From Pseudomonadota bacterium (GTDB lineage Bacteria; Myxococcota_A; Polyangia; Polyangiales; JAFGIB01), in the NCBI GenBank assembly GCA_017881185.1, contig JADGRE010000017.1:1-47225 (forward strand): a DNA stretch of 47,225 nt, written 5' to 3'. The position numbers and the translations under genes are program-made. Under the pieces are notes generated by a model. That model was not told the DNA's origin. It ran no database searches and saw only the letters and a list, made by a program, of their open reading frames with translations. Numbering within the stretch: the first letter of the stretch is position 1; the number at the start of each line of letters is the position of its first letter. Positions 32,590 through 40,528 of this stretch are shown here, piece after piece.

Positions 32590-32618
32590 TATATACGACA
32601 TGTAGGAGGCGCCTGCAA
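32590..32618 (-). promoter_or_regulatory. sigma70-like promoter for the hypothetical-PHP operon
   Basis: On the minus strand, TTGCAG (32613-32618) and TATATA (32590-32595) are separated by exactly 17 nt. A start about 7 nt on would give a 32-nt leader before the ATG at 32551. The TATATA is one of the most AT-rich hexamers in the window. Confidence 0.55.
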
Positions 32619-32679
32619 GCCATGCCAGCGTGGGGCCCGGGGCTGCGGAACCATTGATCATTCATCGCAAGCTGCTGGG

Positions 32680-32805
32680 GCGCTTGGGGTGGGCATGTCA
32701 CTCCCGGGCTCGCGAGAGTGTCCTCGGCACTACCGCCGCAGCTTCGCAAGACGCGCATCGCGCCTGCGAAAGCGAGCCCGAGAGCGACATGCCCACCCCA
32801 AGCGC
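32680..32805. repeat. long hairpin element C (126 nt)
   Basis: Outer arms 32680-32699 and 32786-32805 are perfectly complementary over 20 bp, starting GCGCTTGGGGTGGGC. After a 5-nt internal bulge on each side, CGGGCTCGC (32705-32713) pairs with GCGAGCCCG (32772-32780). Inside, TTCGCA/TGCGAA and GCGC-ATC-GCGC make a further stem. It occupies the 506-nt gene-free region 32552-33057 before the hybrid kinase. Apart from this and the promoter at 32590 I see nothing gene-like there. Confidence 0.8.
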
Positions 32806-33057
32806 TTCAACGTTAGGGCTGAGCGAGTGGACGGCGCGACGTCGCAGCAAGTGTTGGCGTGTGACGACGACGACACGGTTGCTCGCCGTGACGGCTGCCG
32901 GTGCACACAACAGCTTGGCACCGTGCGACCAAGACGCGCGCCGGTCAGCACACGACCCATATCGGCGCTAAGAGTCCAGCGCCTAATTTAGAGCGCCTCA
33001 CTTCATCGCCGGTTGCATTCGAGTCCACTAACACGGCAGATTCCAGCTAGTCCCGCG

Positions 33058-35754
33058 ATGGCTTCCGTCGAGCGCAACGACACCTCCGACGCAGCGAAGT
33101 ACCCAGAACTCGCGGGCGAGATCGGTATCGACACCGGCGAGCAACGCCAGCGCGCGCTCTCGGGGCTGCGCCTGAAGGTCGTGCTGATCGCGATGGTCGT
33201 GCTGATCATCACGCTCTTGTCGGGCCTGGTGTTCTTCCTGGTCTCGAACATCTTCGACTTTCTCACGCCCACGCTGCGCCGCGACTTGCAGTGGAAGACC
33301 GAACGCGGCGTCGTGGAGCTCAGTCACACCATGGAGCTGGGCATTGCCGCCAGCGATCAGGCGCTGATCACGCAGGCCGCCAAGCACTACGTGGACGACA
33401 GCGACGTGCTGGCCGTGATCGTGCTCGGCCAGGACGGCCGGCTCATGTACCGCGCCGGACGCTCGCAGGTCGACCAAGCCAGCTTGTTTCAGGGCAAGTC
33501 GATGAAGGCTCGCGCCGACCCCGGACAATTGTCGTCGTGGTCAGCGGTCGAAATCGAAGGCATGCGCATCGGCAAGGTGGGCCTCGCAGTGTCCACCCGA
33601 CGCCTCGAAACCGGCATGCAATTGCGGCGCGACATCCTTGCGCTAGGGCTCGCCGGGGCGATCATCTCGCTGGTCGCGGCGCTCGCGTTCGTGAGCTTGT
33701 ACATCGGGCCACTCTTGCGCGTGACCGAGAACGCGTTCCTGCGCCTCGAGCAAACCACGGCGCTCGCGCTCGAGAGCGCGCGCCTCAAGAGTCAGTTTCT
33801 CGCGAACATGAGCCATGAGATCCGCACCCCGATGAACGGCGTGCTGGGCATCACCAAGCTCATGCTCGACATGCATCTCGACACCAAGCTGCGGCGCTAC
33901 GTCGAAACCATCGACGCTTCCGGTCGCGCGCTCCTGACCATCATCAACGACGTGCTGGACTTCTCGAAGATCGAAGCCGGCAAGTACAAGATCCAGATCC
34001 TCGAGTTCGACGTGGTCGTGGTGACGCAAGAGGTGGCGGAGCTGCTGTCCGAGCCCGCGCACCGCAAGAACGTCGAGCTGGTGTATCGCATCGGCCGGGA
34101 GGTTCCCGCGCGCGTCAAGGGCGACCCGGATCGCTACCGACAGATCCTCATGAACCTGTGCGGCAACGCGGTGAAGTTCACGGCGGAAGGCGAGGTGTTC
34201 ATCGACGTGTCCGCCACACCACGCGCCGACGACGAGAGCGTGCTGCTGCGCGTCGAGGTGCGCGACACCGGCATCGGCGTGAGCGACGCTGCGAAGAACA
34301 AGCTCTTCGAGGCGTTCTCGCAGCAAGACAGCTCGTCGGTGCGCGTGTATGGCGGCACGGGTCTCGGGCTCGCCATCTCCAAGCGCCTCGCCGAAATGAT
34401 GGGCGGCAGCATCGGCTTCAGCTCCACCGAGGGCGTGGGCTCTTCGTTCTGGTTCACCTTGCCTGTCGGGGTCGCGCCACAGGAGCAAGACTCGTTGCGG
34501 GCGCCGATCGAGCCCTCGGGGCGCCGCGCGTTGATCGTGGACGCGAGCGAGAGCTGGCGCCGCTTGCTGAGCGAGCAACTCTCGGCCTGGGGCATGCGCT
34601 CGGCCACTGAGGCCAGCGGCGACAGGGCCTTGGCGTTGCTCAAAGACGCCGAGGCCATCGGGCAGCGTTTCGACATCGTGCTCGTCTCCACGCACACGCG
34701 AGATCTCTCGGGTCAGGAGCTGATCGCACGCTTGGGCGCAGCCTCGATGCGCGTGCCCGTGGTGTACCTGAGCCAACTGAGCACCGGCATCGTGCCGAGC
34801 GAATTGTCCGAGGCCGTGGTCGCGCAGCTCAACAAGCCCGTGCGCGCGTCCGACCTCTACGACTGTCTCGTCACCACCTTCAGCGGCGCACGCTCGCGCC
34901 GAACCAAGACGCGCTCCGGCGAAGAGCGCACGCGGGCACGGCGCAAGGACGTGCGCCTGCTCATCGTCGAGGACAACGAGGTCAATCAATTCGTGGCCGT
35001 CGAGCAGCTCAAGCAGATGGGCTACGAGGTCGACCTCGCCAAGAACGGTCGCGAAGCCGTCGACGCCGTGCAGAAGTATAGCTACGCCGCCGTGCTCATG
35101 GATTGTCAGATGCCGGTCATGGACGGCTACGAAGCGACGCGGGAGATCCGCCGCCGCGAAACGACTGGCCAACACCTGCCGATCATCGCGCTGACCGCGC
35201 ACGCGCTGATGGGTGAGCGCGAGAAGGTGCTCGAAGCCGGCATGGATGACTACCTCACCAAGCCCGTGCGCGCCGACGCGCTGCGCAAGTTGCTGACGCA
35301 CTTCGTCGACAACCGGCTCGCAGTCGAACGCCTCTCGGGCTCGAACCCGCCTGTCGGTGCCTCGCCGCGCTCCGCAGCAACGCCCGACCTCGACCCGACC
35401 ACGCAGCGCTCGAACAAGGTCATCGAGCTCTTCTTGCGCCTGGTGCCCGGGCAGCTCGCCGTGCTCGAGGAGGCCATCGGCGCGGGCGACAACGAGCAAT
35501 CGCGCGCGCACGCGCACAAGCTCAAGGGCAGCTCGCTCAGCCTGGGAGCGCTACGCATGGCGGAGATCGCAGAGGCCATGCAGCACATGCTCGACCCTGA
35601 TTTCGCGCGCGCACCTGCGGAGCTAGCCAAGCTGCGTGAGCGTTTCGAGACCGCGAGCGCGCTGCTGCGTACCGAGCTTGCTGCGCGGCAGAGCGCCGCC
35701 GCCGCCGCTGCAGCTGCCAGCGCCCCGTCGAGCGTCAAGCCGTCCGAGCCATAA
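33058..35754 (+). CDS. tripartite hybrid histidine kinase with degenerate first receiver
   Basis: 898 residues, BarA/GacS-like order. Membrane helices at about 41-63 and 195-217 flank a periplasmic domain of about 130 residues. Next are a dimerisation/H-box (FLANMSHEIRTPMNG, His253) and a catalytic domain (NLCGNAVKFT, RDTGIGV, GGTGLGLAISKRL). The first receiver (about 488-608) has Ser544 where the phospho-acceptor Asp should be (RFDIVLVSTHTRDLSG) and has lost part of its acidic pocket. The second receiver (633-750) is intact (LLIVEDNE, Asp682 in LMDCQMPVMDG, Lys in YLTKPVRADAL). The C-terminal HPt domain has His820 in HAHKLKGSS, then a polyalanine tail. ATG at 33058 was preferred over TTG at 33013. 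No adjacent output regulator gene. Confidence 0.93.
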   Translation: MASVERNDTSDAAKYPELAGEIGIDTGEQRQRALSGLRLKVVLIAMVVLIITLLSGLVFFLVSNIFDFLTPTLRRDLQWKTERGVVELSHTMELGIAASDQALITQAAKHYVDDSDVLAVIVLGQDGRLMYRAGRSQVDQASLFQGKSMKARADPGQLSSWSAVEIEGMRIGKVGLAVSTRRLETGMQLRRDILALGLAGAIISLVAALAFVSLYIGPLLRVTENAFLRLEQTTALALESARLKSQFLANMSHEIRTPMNGVLGITKLMLDMHLDTKLRRYVETIDASGRALLTIINDVLDFSKIEAGKYKIQILEFDVVVVTQEVAELLSEPAHRKNVELVYRIGREVPARVKGDPDRYRQILMNLCGNAVKFTAEGEVFIDVSATPRADDESVLLRVEVRDTGIGVSDAAKNKLFEAFSQQDSSSVRVYGGTGLGLAISKRLAEMMGGSIGFSSTEGVGSSFWFTLPVGVAPQEQDSLRAPIEPSGRRALIVDASESWRRLLSEQLSAWGMRSATEASGDRALALLKDAEAIGQRFDIVLVSTHTRDLSGQELIARLGAASMRVPVVYLSQLSTGIVPSELSEAVVAQLNKPVRASDLYDCLVTTFSGARSRRTKTRSGEERTRARRKDVRLLIVEDNEVNQFVAVEQLKQMGYEVDLAKNGREAVDAVQKYSYAAVLMDCQMPVMDGYEATREIRRRETTGQHLPIIALTAHALMGEREKVLEAGMDDYLTKPVRADALRKLLTHFVDNRLAVERLSGSNPPVGASPRSAATPDLDPTTQRSNKVIELFLRLVPGQLAVLEEAIGAGDNEQSRAHAHKLKGSSLSLGALRMAEIAEAMQHMLDPDFARAPAELAKLRERFETASALLRTELAARQSAAAAAAAASAPSSVKPSEP

Positions 35755-35787
35755 GCTGAAAACATCACGCACGAAAAGGGGTTGTGC

Positions 35788-36672
35788 ATGGGTGAGAAGG
35801 TTGCATTCATCGGTCTGGGCGTGATGGGCGTGCACATGGCCGCTTGGCTCGCGAAGGCGGGTCACGAGCTCAGCGTGTTCAACCGCACCTTCGCCAAGGC
35901 GCACGCGTTCGTGGAGAAGCACGGCGGGCGCGTGGCCGAGACACCGAGTGAGGCCGCGCGCGACGCACGCTTCGTATTCAGCTGCGTCGGCAACGACGAG
36001 CACCTCGGTGCCGTCACGGTCGGCCCCGAAGGTGCGTTCGAGGCCATGGCGCCAGGCACGCTCTTCATCGATCACACCACCAGCTCTGCCGCGCTCGCGC
36101 GCGAGCTCTCTCGCGTCGCCGTGCGCAGCGGCTTTGGCTTCGTCGATGCACCTGTCAGCGGTGGTCAGGTGGGCGCAGAGCAAGGCAGCTTGACCGTGAT
36201 GGTGGGCGGCAGCCCGGCCGACTTCGAGCGAGCGCGTCCGCTCATCGCCGCGTACGCCAAGCACGTGCGCTTGCTCGGGCCCTCCGGCAGCGGCCAACTC
36301 ACCAAGATGGTCAACCAGATCTGCCTCGCGGGTTTGTTGCAGGGGCTCGCCGAGGGCTTGCACTTCACCGAGATGGCCGGCCTCGATCCTGTCGATGTCG
36401 TCGACGTGATCTCCCACGGTGCGGCTCAGTCGTGGCAGATGGATCAGCGTCACATGCCCATGATCCAAGGCGCGTTCGACTTCGGCTTCGCCGTGGACTG
36501 GATGCGCAAGGATCTGGGCCTCGCCATCGACGAAGCCCGTCGCAACGGCGCCACGCTTCCGGTCACGGCCCTGGTCGACCAGTTCTACGCCGACGTTCAA
36601 GCCATGGGCGGCCAGCGCTGGGACACCAGCAGCCTCATCGCCAGGCTGCGCGCACGCACCGGGACCAACTGA
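35788..36672 (+). CDS. NAD(P)-dependent beta-hydroxyacid dehydrogenase (HIBADH/GLYR family)
   Basis: 294 residues. The Rossmann N-terminus (VAFIGLGVMGVHMAAWLAKA, then VFNRTFAKA) uses NAD(P); the Asn-Arg-Thr after beta 2 suggests NADP. The substrate motif DAPVSGGQVGAEQGSLTVM and catalytic-lysine motif GSGQLTKMVNQ follow, and KDLGLAIDEARRNGATLPVT closes the helical domain. The family includes 3-hydroxyisobutyrate dehydrogenase, tartronate semialdehyde reductase and succinic semialdehyde/glyoxylate reductases. The exact substrate is open; the sequence feels closest to the GLYR/GHB-type reductases. ATG at 35788 has AGGGG upstream. It lies 33 nt after the hybrid kinase gene. Confidence 0.88.
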   Translation: MGEKVAFIGLGVMGVHMAAWLAKAGHELSVFNRTFAKAHAFVEKHGGRVAETPSEAARDARFVFSCVGNDEHLGAVTVGPEGAFEAMAPGTLFIDHTTSSAALARELSRVAVRSGFGFVDAPVSGGQVGAEQGSLTVMVGGSPADFERARPLIAAYAKHVRLLGPSGSGQLTKMVNQICLAGLLQGLAEGLHFTEMAGLDPVDVVDVISHGAAQSWQMDQRHMPMIQGAFDFGFAVDWMRKDLGLAIDEARRNGATLPVTALVDQFYADVQAMGGQRWDTSSLIARLRARTGTN

Positions 36673-37008
36673 AACGCCATTGAATCCAAGGAGCTGCGCA
36701 CTTGGCCGCAGGCTTGTGAGCACCCGTGTGGCTTTTGCGCGTTATCCAGCAACGGTTCAGCCCTCGGCTCGCATTGAAAGAATGAAGGACGTTGTACTCC
36801 GGTGCTTTTGTTGACCTGAACAGGCGTGTTGTGGAGGTTCCACCTCCCCCACTTGGTGTGTGGGCAACACGGTTGTGATGGGCCGGTGTCTCAAGCGTGA
36901 TGCGTGTGAGAGCTTACATAGTGAGTCATCGCACGACTTCGCCTACAGTGCCCAACGCGGGCATCGGCTGTGGTTCCTAGGTTCGTCTAACGAGGGGTCA
37001 CGAAAAAA
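36673..37008. promoter_or_regulatory. 336-nt gene-free leader region before the HMG-CoA-synthase-like gene
   Basis: The region is less G+C-rich than its surroundings. It contains a perfect small hairpin GGAGGT-TCC-ACCTCC (36833-36847), an isolated TTGACC (36811-36816) without a good -10 partner, and TTACATAG (36914-36921). GAGGGG (36992-36997) before the ATG at 37009 is a plausible ribosome site. A promoter and long leader are likely, but I cannot place a start point or name a riboswitch. Confidence 0.35.
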
Positions 37009-38505
37009 ATGAGCGAGTCAGTAAAGCCAGTCGGTCCTGCAAAGCCCGGTGTCAGTGGGATGAGCGTGTACGTCCCGCGCCTGCGCGTCCGCCTCGAGGA
37101 CTGGTGCAGCTGGACGGGGAACTCCTGGGACAAGATCCAGGCGGTTGTCGGTCGTAGCTTCCGGGTGCCTGCGCGCCACGAGAACGTCTACACGATGGCC
37201 GCGAACGCCGTGCTGCGGCTGATCCGCGAGTACGACATCGATCCACGCAACGTGGGCTTCCTCGGCCTCGGCACCGAGTCGAGCACCGACAATGCCACCG
37301 GCGCCGTCATCGTGCGCGGCATGGTCGATCGCGCGCTCGACGATCTGCACCGGCCGCGTCTGTCGCGTCACATGGAAGTGCCCGAGTTCAAGCACGCGTG
37401 TCTGGGCGGCATCTACGCGCTCAAGGCCGCGCTGCGCTACGTGTCGTGCGACGCCGGCGATCGCGTGGCGATCGTGGTGTGCGCCGACGTCGCCGAATAC
37501 GAGCGCGGCAGCAGCGGTGAACAGACCCAGGGCGCAGGCGCCGTGGCGATGCTCGTCACGCGCGAAGCCAAGCTCTTCGAGGTCGACCTCGCGCACGCGG
37601 GCTCTGCTTCGGACTACCGCGGCCCCGACTTCCGCAAGCCGTTCGCGCGTCACTTCAGCAAAGCCTACGCAGCCAAGACCAACCGCTTGAACGACTTCCC
37701 CGTGTTCAGCGGCAAGTACTCCACCTTCTCGTACCTCGACGAGACGGTGCACGCCGTGGAAGACATGCTGCGCAAGCTCAACGTGTCCGCTGGGAAGTAC
37801 TACAGCAGCGTGCACAGCCTGTTCTTTCATCGCCCCTACCAGATGATGCCGATCCAGGCGATGTCGTTCTTGTACGTGCGGGGCCTGGCGCGCGGCGATC
37901 ATCACCAAGAGGAGCTGCGAGCGCTCTGCAACGAGGCTGGCGTGTCACCTGAAACGGTGATCACCGAAGCGCTGTCGATGCCCGATCTCTACGCCAGCGT
38001 CGCAGAGCACGGCGAAGCCGTGAGCGATCCGTACGCAGCCACCAGCGCCATCGCAGCCATCGTGCGCAAGAAGGCGACCTTCCGCGACTTACTGCAGCGC
38101 AAGATGAGCCTGGGTGCGAGCCTGGTGCGCGATCTTGGCAACCTGTACTCGGCGGCGCTGCCGTCGTGGCTGGCTGCGGGCTTCGAAGAGGCCGGCAAGC
38201 AAGGCCTCGATCTCACCCACCGCCCTATGGTGGCCGTGGGCTACGGCAGCGGTGATGCGGCCGAGGCGTGGCCGTTCCGCGCGGTGCCGGGTTGGGAGCA
38301 AGCAGCAGCGCGCATTCAGCTGCAGGCCTCACTCGAAGGCGGCATCGATCTCACGCGCGCGCAGTACGAAGCGCTCCACGATGGTCATGAAGTGACGGGT
38401 CTCAACTACGTGCCGAGCGGCGAGTTCGTGATCTCGCACGTCGGCGAGAAGTACGAGCCGGCCTTCCAAGATCTGGGCATCGAATACTACAAATATGTAG
38501 GTTGA
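37009..38505 (+). CDS. HMG-CoA-synthase family enzyme, long form
   Basis: 498 residues, about 100 longer than typical bacterial MvaS. It has the thiolase fold and the catalytic triad positions: Glu90 in GLGTESSTDNATG, nucleophile Cys131 in FKHACLGGIYALK, and His274 in LFFHRPYQMMPIQAM. In well-known HMG-CoA synthases the last motif carries a lysine after the His-x-Pro, which is missing here. Other blocks include VVCADVAEYERGSSGEQTQG and LGNLYSAALPSWLAAGFEEA. HMG-CoA synthase condenses acetyl-CoA and acetoacetyl-CoA; relatives add beta branches to polyketides. No other mevalonate or polyketide gene is nearby, so the exact reaction is uncertain. It begins ATGAGCGAG after a long leader and ends beside a 288-nt palindrome. 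Confidence 0.82.
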   Translation: MSESVKPVGPAKPGVSGMSVYVPRLRVRLEDWCSWTGNSWDKIQAVVGRSFRVPARHENVYTMAANAVLRLIREYDIDPRNVGFLGLGTESSTDNATGAVIVRGMVDRALDDLHRPRLSRHMEVPEFKHACLGGIYALKAALRYVSCDAGDRVAIVVCADVAEYERGSSGEQTQGAGAVAMLVTREAKLFEVDLAHAGSASDYRGPDFRKPFARHFSKAYAAKTNRLNDFPVFSGKYSTFSYLDETVHAVEDMLRKLNVSAGKYYSSVHSLFFHRPYQMMPIQAMSFLYVRGLARGDHHQEELRALCNEAGVSPETVITEALSMPDLYASVAEHGEAVSDPYAATSAIAAIVRKKATFRDLLQRKMSLGASLVRDLGNLYSAALPSWLAAGFEEAGKQGLDLTHRPMVAVGYGSGDAAEAWPFRAVPGWEQAAARIQLQASLEGGIDLTRAQYEALHDGHEVTGLNYVPSGEFVISHVGEKYEPAFQDLGIEYYKYVG

Positions 38506-38506
38506 C

Positions 38507-38794
38507 GCGGCGCGCCTTGGGGTCCATCCGCGGCTTACGTCCTCGCTCGACTCGGTCATGCACGGGAGTGCACTCCCTCATCTCGCTGCGGGCGCGCTCG
38601 CGGCTGAACCCCAATTCGCGCCGCTCGCGTTGGCGTCGCAGCTAACACGCTGCCAACGACACACACGCCGAGGCGAGCGGTGCGAATTGGCCTCTGGCCG
38701 CGAGCGCGCCCGCAGCGCCCGAGGGAGCCGTACTCACGTACGGTGACCGAGGAAGCGAGGACGTAAGCCGCGGCTAGAGGCCAAGGCGCGCCGC
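38507..38794. repeat. giant hairpin element D (288 nt)
   Basis: Nested complementary arms run through the whole stretch. 38507-38520 pairs with 38781-38794 (14 bp), 38528-38547 with 38754-38773 (20 bp perfect) and 38584-38604 with 38697-38717 (21 bp perfect). 38611-38628 pairs with 38673-38690 (17 of 18), and an inner CGTTGGC/GCCAACG forms the tip. Partly matching segments (TCGGTCA with TGACCGA) lie between. It starts directly after the HMG-CoA-synthase-like stop and sits between two converging genes. No open reading frame in it looks real. Confidence 0.88.
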
Positions 38795-38814
38795 CGCGAT
38801 CAGGTCTAGAAACG

Positions 38815-38852
38815 ACAAAGGCCTTGGGCTCCGAGGAGCACAAGGCCTTTGT
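38815..38852 (-). terminator. intrinsic-type terminator of the RRM gene
   Basis: ACAAAGGCCTTG (38815-38826) pairs perfectly with CAAGGCCTTTGT (38841-38852). Inside, GCTCC-GA-GGAGC (38828-38839) continues the stem, leaving only single-base bulges. On the minus strand it is followed by TCGTTTCT. It lies 51 nt past the stop of the RRM gene. This is the best rho-independent terminator in the window. Confidence 0.7.
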
Positions 38853-38903
38853 GCGTGCTGCTGTTGGCAGCGTCAGACGCGTGAGCTCACGCGCTGATCA
38901 GGA

Positions 38904-39392
38904 TCACCAGCGGTCGCCGCCGCGGTCGCCGCGATCGCCACGGTCGCGATCGCCGCCACGGCCACCACGACCGCCACCGCCACCGCCACCGCCGCCGCGA
39001 CCACCACCGCCGCCGCCGCTACCGCCGCCACCACCACCACCGCCGCTACCGCCGCCGCCGCCGCCCCAGCCACCGCCGCCACCACCGCCGCGGGGACCAC
39101 CGCCACCGCCGCCGCGGGGACCACCGCCACCGCCGCCGCGCGGCTGACGTTCTTCGGCTTCGTTCACGCGGATCGGACGGCCATCGAGCATGGTGCCGTT
39201 GAGCTGCTGGATCGCGTTCGCCGCTTCCTGTGCCGAGCCCATCGTCACGAAGCCGAAGCCGCGCGATTGACCGCTGTCGCGATCGGTCACGATGTGCACA
39301 TCCACCACTTCGCCGATCGCTGCAAACGCGCCGCGGAGTGTTTCCGTCGTTGCTTGGAACGACAGATTGCCAACATACAGACGATTACCCAT
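38904..39392 (-). CDS. RRM RNA-binding protein with glycine-rich RGG tail
   Basis: 162 residues. Residues 1-80 form one RNA recognition motif with RNP2 LYVGNL, VDVHIVTDRDSGQSRGFGFV containing RNP1 (RGFGFV), and the last strand GRPIRVNEAEE. The tail is almost pure glycine with PRGGGGGG repeats and ends in a charged RGG-type segment (GGRGGDRDRGDRGDRGGDRW). Bacterial single-RRM proteins of this kind resemble plant and cyanobacterial glycine-rich RNA-binding proteins, often cold-induced. RNA chaperone function and phase separation through the tail are inferences. It has its own terminator. The 290-nt region upstream (39393-39682) contains CTCAA-CGAAAC-TTGAG (39417-39432) in the likely leader but no other gene. 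Confidence 0.92.
   Translation of the reverse strand: MGNRLYVGNLSFQATTETLRGAFAAIGEVVDVHIVTDRDSGQSRGFGFVTMGSAQEAANAIQQLNGTMLDGRPIRVNEAEERQPRGGGGGGPRGGGGGGPRGGGGGGGWGGGGGGSGGGGGGGGSGGGGGGRGGGGGGGGGRGGRGGDRDRGDRGDRGGDRW
39091..39138 (-). repeat. two perfect 24-nt tandem repeats in the glycine-rich tail
   Basis: The unit starting CGGGGACCACCGCC is present at 39091-39114 and again at 39115-39138 without a change. On the coding strand it gives two PRGGGGGG blocks. The rest of the tail is a CCG/CCA trinucleotide tract prone to slippage. Tail length may therefore vary between strains. Confidence 0.8.
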
Positions 39393-39682
39393 GGATTCTC
39401 TCTACTCGTTCTCACGGCTCAAGTTTCGTTGAGTCCTGCCATCCGGTGAGCCGCCGGACCGGAAGCCAGGGCTGCTTCAGCGTCCGCGTCCCCACGTTGG
39501 CTTCGGCGCGTGCATGGAGTGATGACCATGATAACGCGCCTCTGAGCGAGACCGAGATGGAGAAATCCTCGTCGCCACTACCGGGTAACGTGTCATGAGC
39601 AATGTCGAGGATAGCGAAACAGCACGAATGCGCAAGGACCGGCCTTTTTCGTGCGTGAACCGGGTACTGGCGGCAGCGCAAA

Positions 39683-40528
39683 CTAGCCGTTCAGGGCTCG
39701 GCGCATGACCGCGATCGGGGCCGGTTTTCCGGTCCAGCGTTCGAAGGCGAGTGCGCCTTGGTGGAGCAGCATGCCGAGGCCGTCGACCGTCTTGAGCTTT
39801 TGGGCCTGCGCCCGGCCCAGGACGGCTGTTTGAAGCGGACGGTAGACGAGGTCGGTGACCACTGCCGAGCTCGGCAGTGCGGGCAGGGGTAGGGACGCGG
39901 CGAACGCGTCGGCGGGTGGGCCGCCATCCAGAGTGGCGCTGGTCGCTTGCACGAGCAGGTCGGTGTGCGCGAACGCGGCATGCAGGGCGGCCGGCTCGTG
40001 TGCGCAGGCGCTGAGCGTGGTGGAAGTGAGGTGAGGCGCGAGCGAGGCGACCAGGGCTTGCGCTTCGCCGAGCCGGCGTGCAGCCACCGTGATCGTGCGT
40101 GCGCCGGCCCGCGCCAGGCCAACCACGCTGGCCCGTGCTGCGCCACCGGCCCCGAGCACGGTGACGCGCGCATCGGTGAGCGCAACGCCGCCTTCACGCA
40201 GCGCTCGCGCCAAGCCTTCGGCGTCGGTGTTGGTGCCGCACAGCCGCTCGCCGTCGAGGTAGAGCGTGTTCACGGCGCCGATGGCGCGCGCGTCTGACTC
40301 GACTTGATCGAGCAGAGCCATGACGTGGGTCTTGTGCGGCAACGTGACGTTGACACCGCGCAGGCCCAAGGCGCGCACGGCGCGCACGGCGTCGGCGAGC
40401 TTGTCCGGCTGCACCGCGAACGGCACGTACACGGCATCGAGGCCCAGCGCTGCGAACGCCGCGTTGTGCATCGCGGGGGAGCGCGAGTGGCCCACGGGCC
40501 AGCCAAAGATGCCGTAGACGTCGGTCAC
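39683..40528 (-). CDS. aroE: shikimate dehydrogenase
   Basis: 281 residues. YGIFGWPVGHSRSPAMHNAA is the shikimate-binding N-terminus with the Ser-x-Ser pair. GVNVTLPHKTHVMALLD holds the catalytic lysine, and GAVNTLY and GTNTDAEGLARAL the Asn/Asp partners. VTVLGAGGAARASVVGLARA is the NADP loop, followed by AARRLGEAQ, and GLGMLLHQGALAFERWTG closes the protein. It reduces 3-dehydroshikimate with NADPH in aromatic amino acid synthesis. It starts with GTG, which overlaps the xseA stop (GTGA), so the two genes are translationally coupled. Confidence 0.96.
   Translation of the reverse strand: MTDVYGIFGWPVGHSRSPAMHNAAFAALGLDAVYVPFAVQPDKLADAVRAVRALGLRGVNVTLPHKTHVMALLDQVESDARAIGAVNTLYLDGERLCGTNTDAEGLARALREGGVALTDARVTVLGAGGAARASVVGLARAGARTITVAARRLGEAQALVASLAPHLTSTTLSACAHEPAALHAAFAHTDLLVQATSATLDGGPPADAFAASLPLPALPSSAVVTDLVYRPLQTAVLGRAQAQKLKTVDGLGMLLHQGALAFERWTGKPAPIAVMRRALNG

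Noticed and set aside
33643-35517. 624-codon antisense frame over the hybrid kinase
   Set aside because: No motifs, composition typical of a shadow frame; the plus-strand kinase has every expected catalytic motif.
36833-36847. GGAGGT-TCC-ACCTCC as a ribosome-site-masking riboswitch
   Set aside because: It lies about 160 nt upstream of the start codon, too far to control its ribosome site directly, and no aptamer family was recognised.
38824-39147. Proline-rich 107-codon plus-strand frame
   Set aside because: It is the complement of the glycine-rich tail of the RRM gene; the RRM itself is unmistakable.
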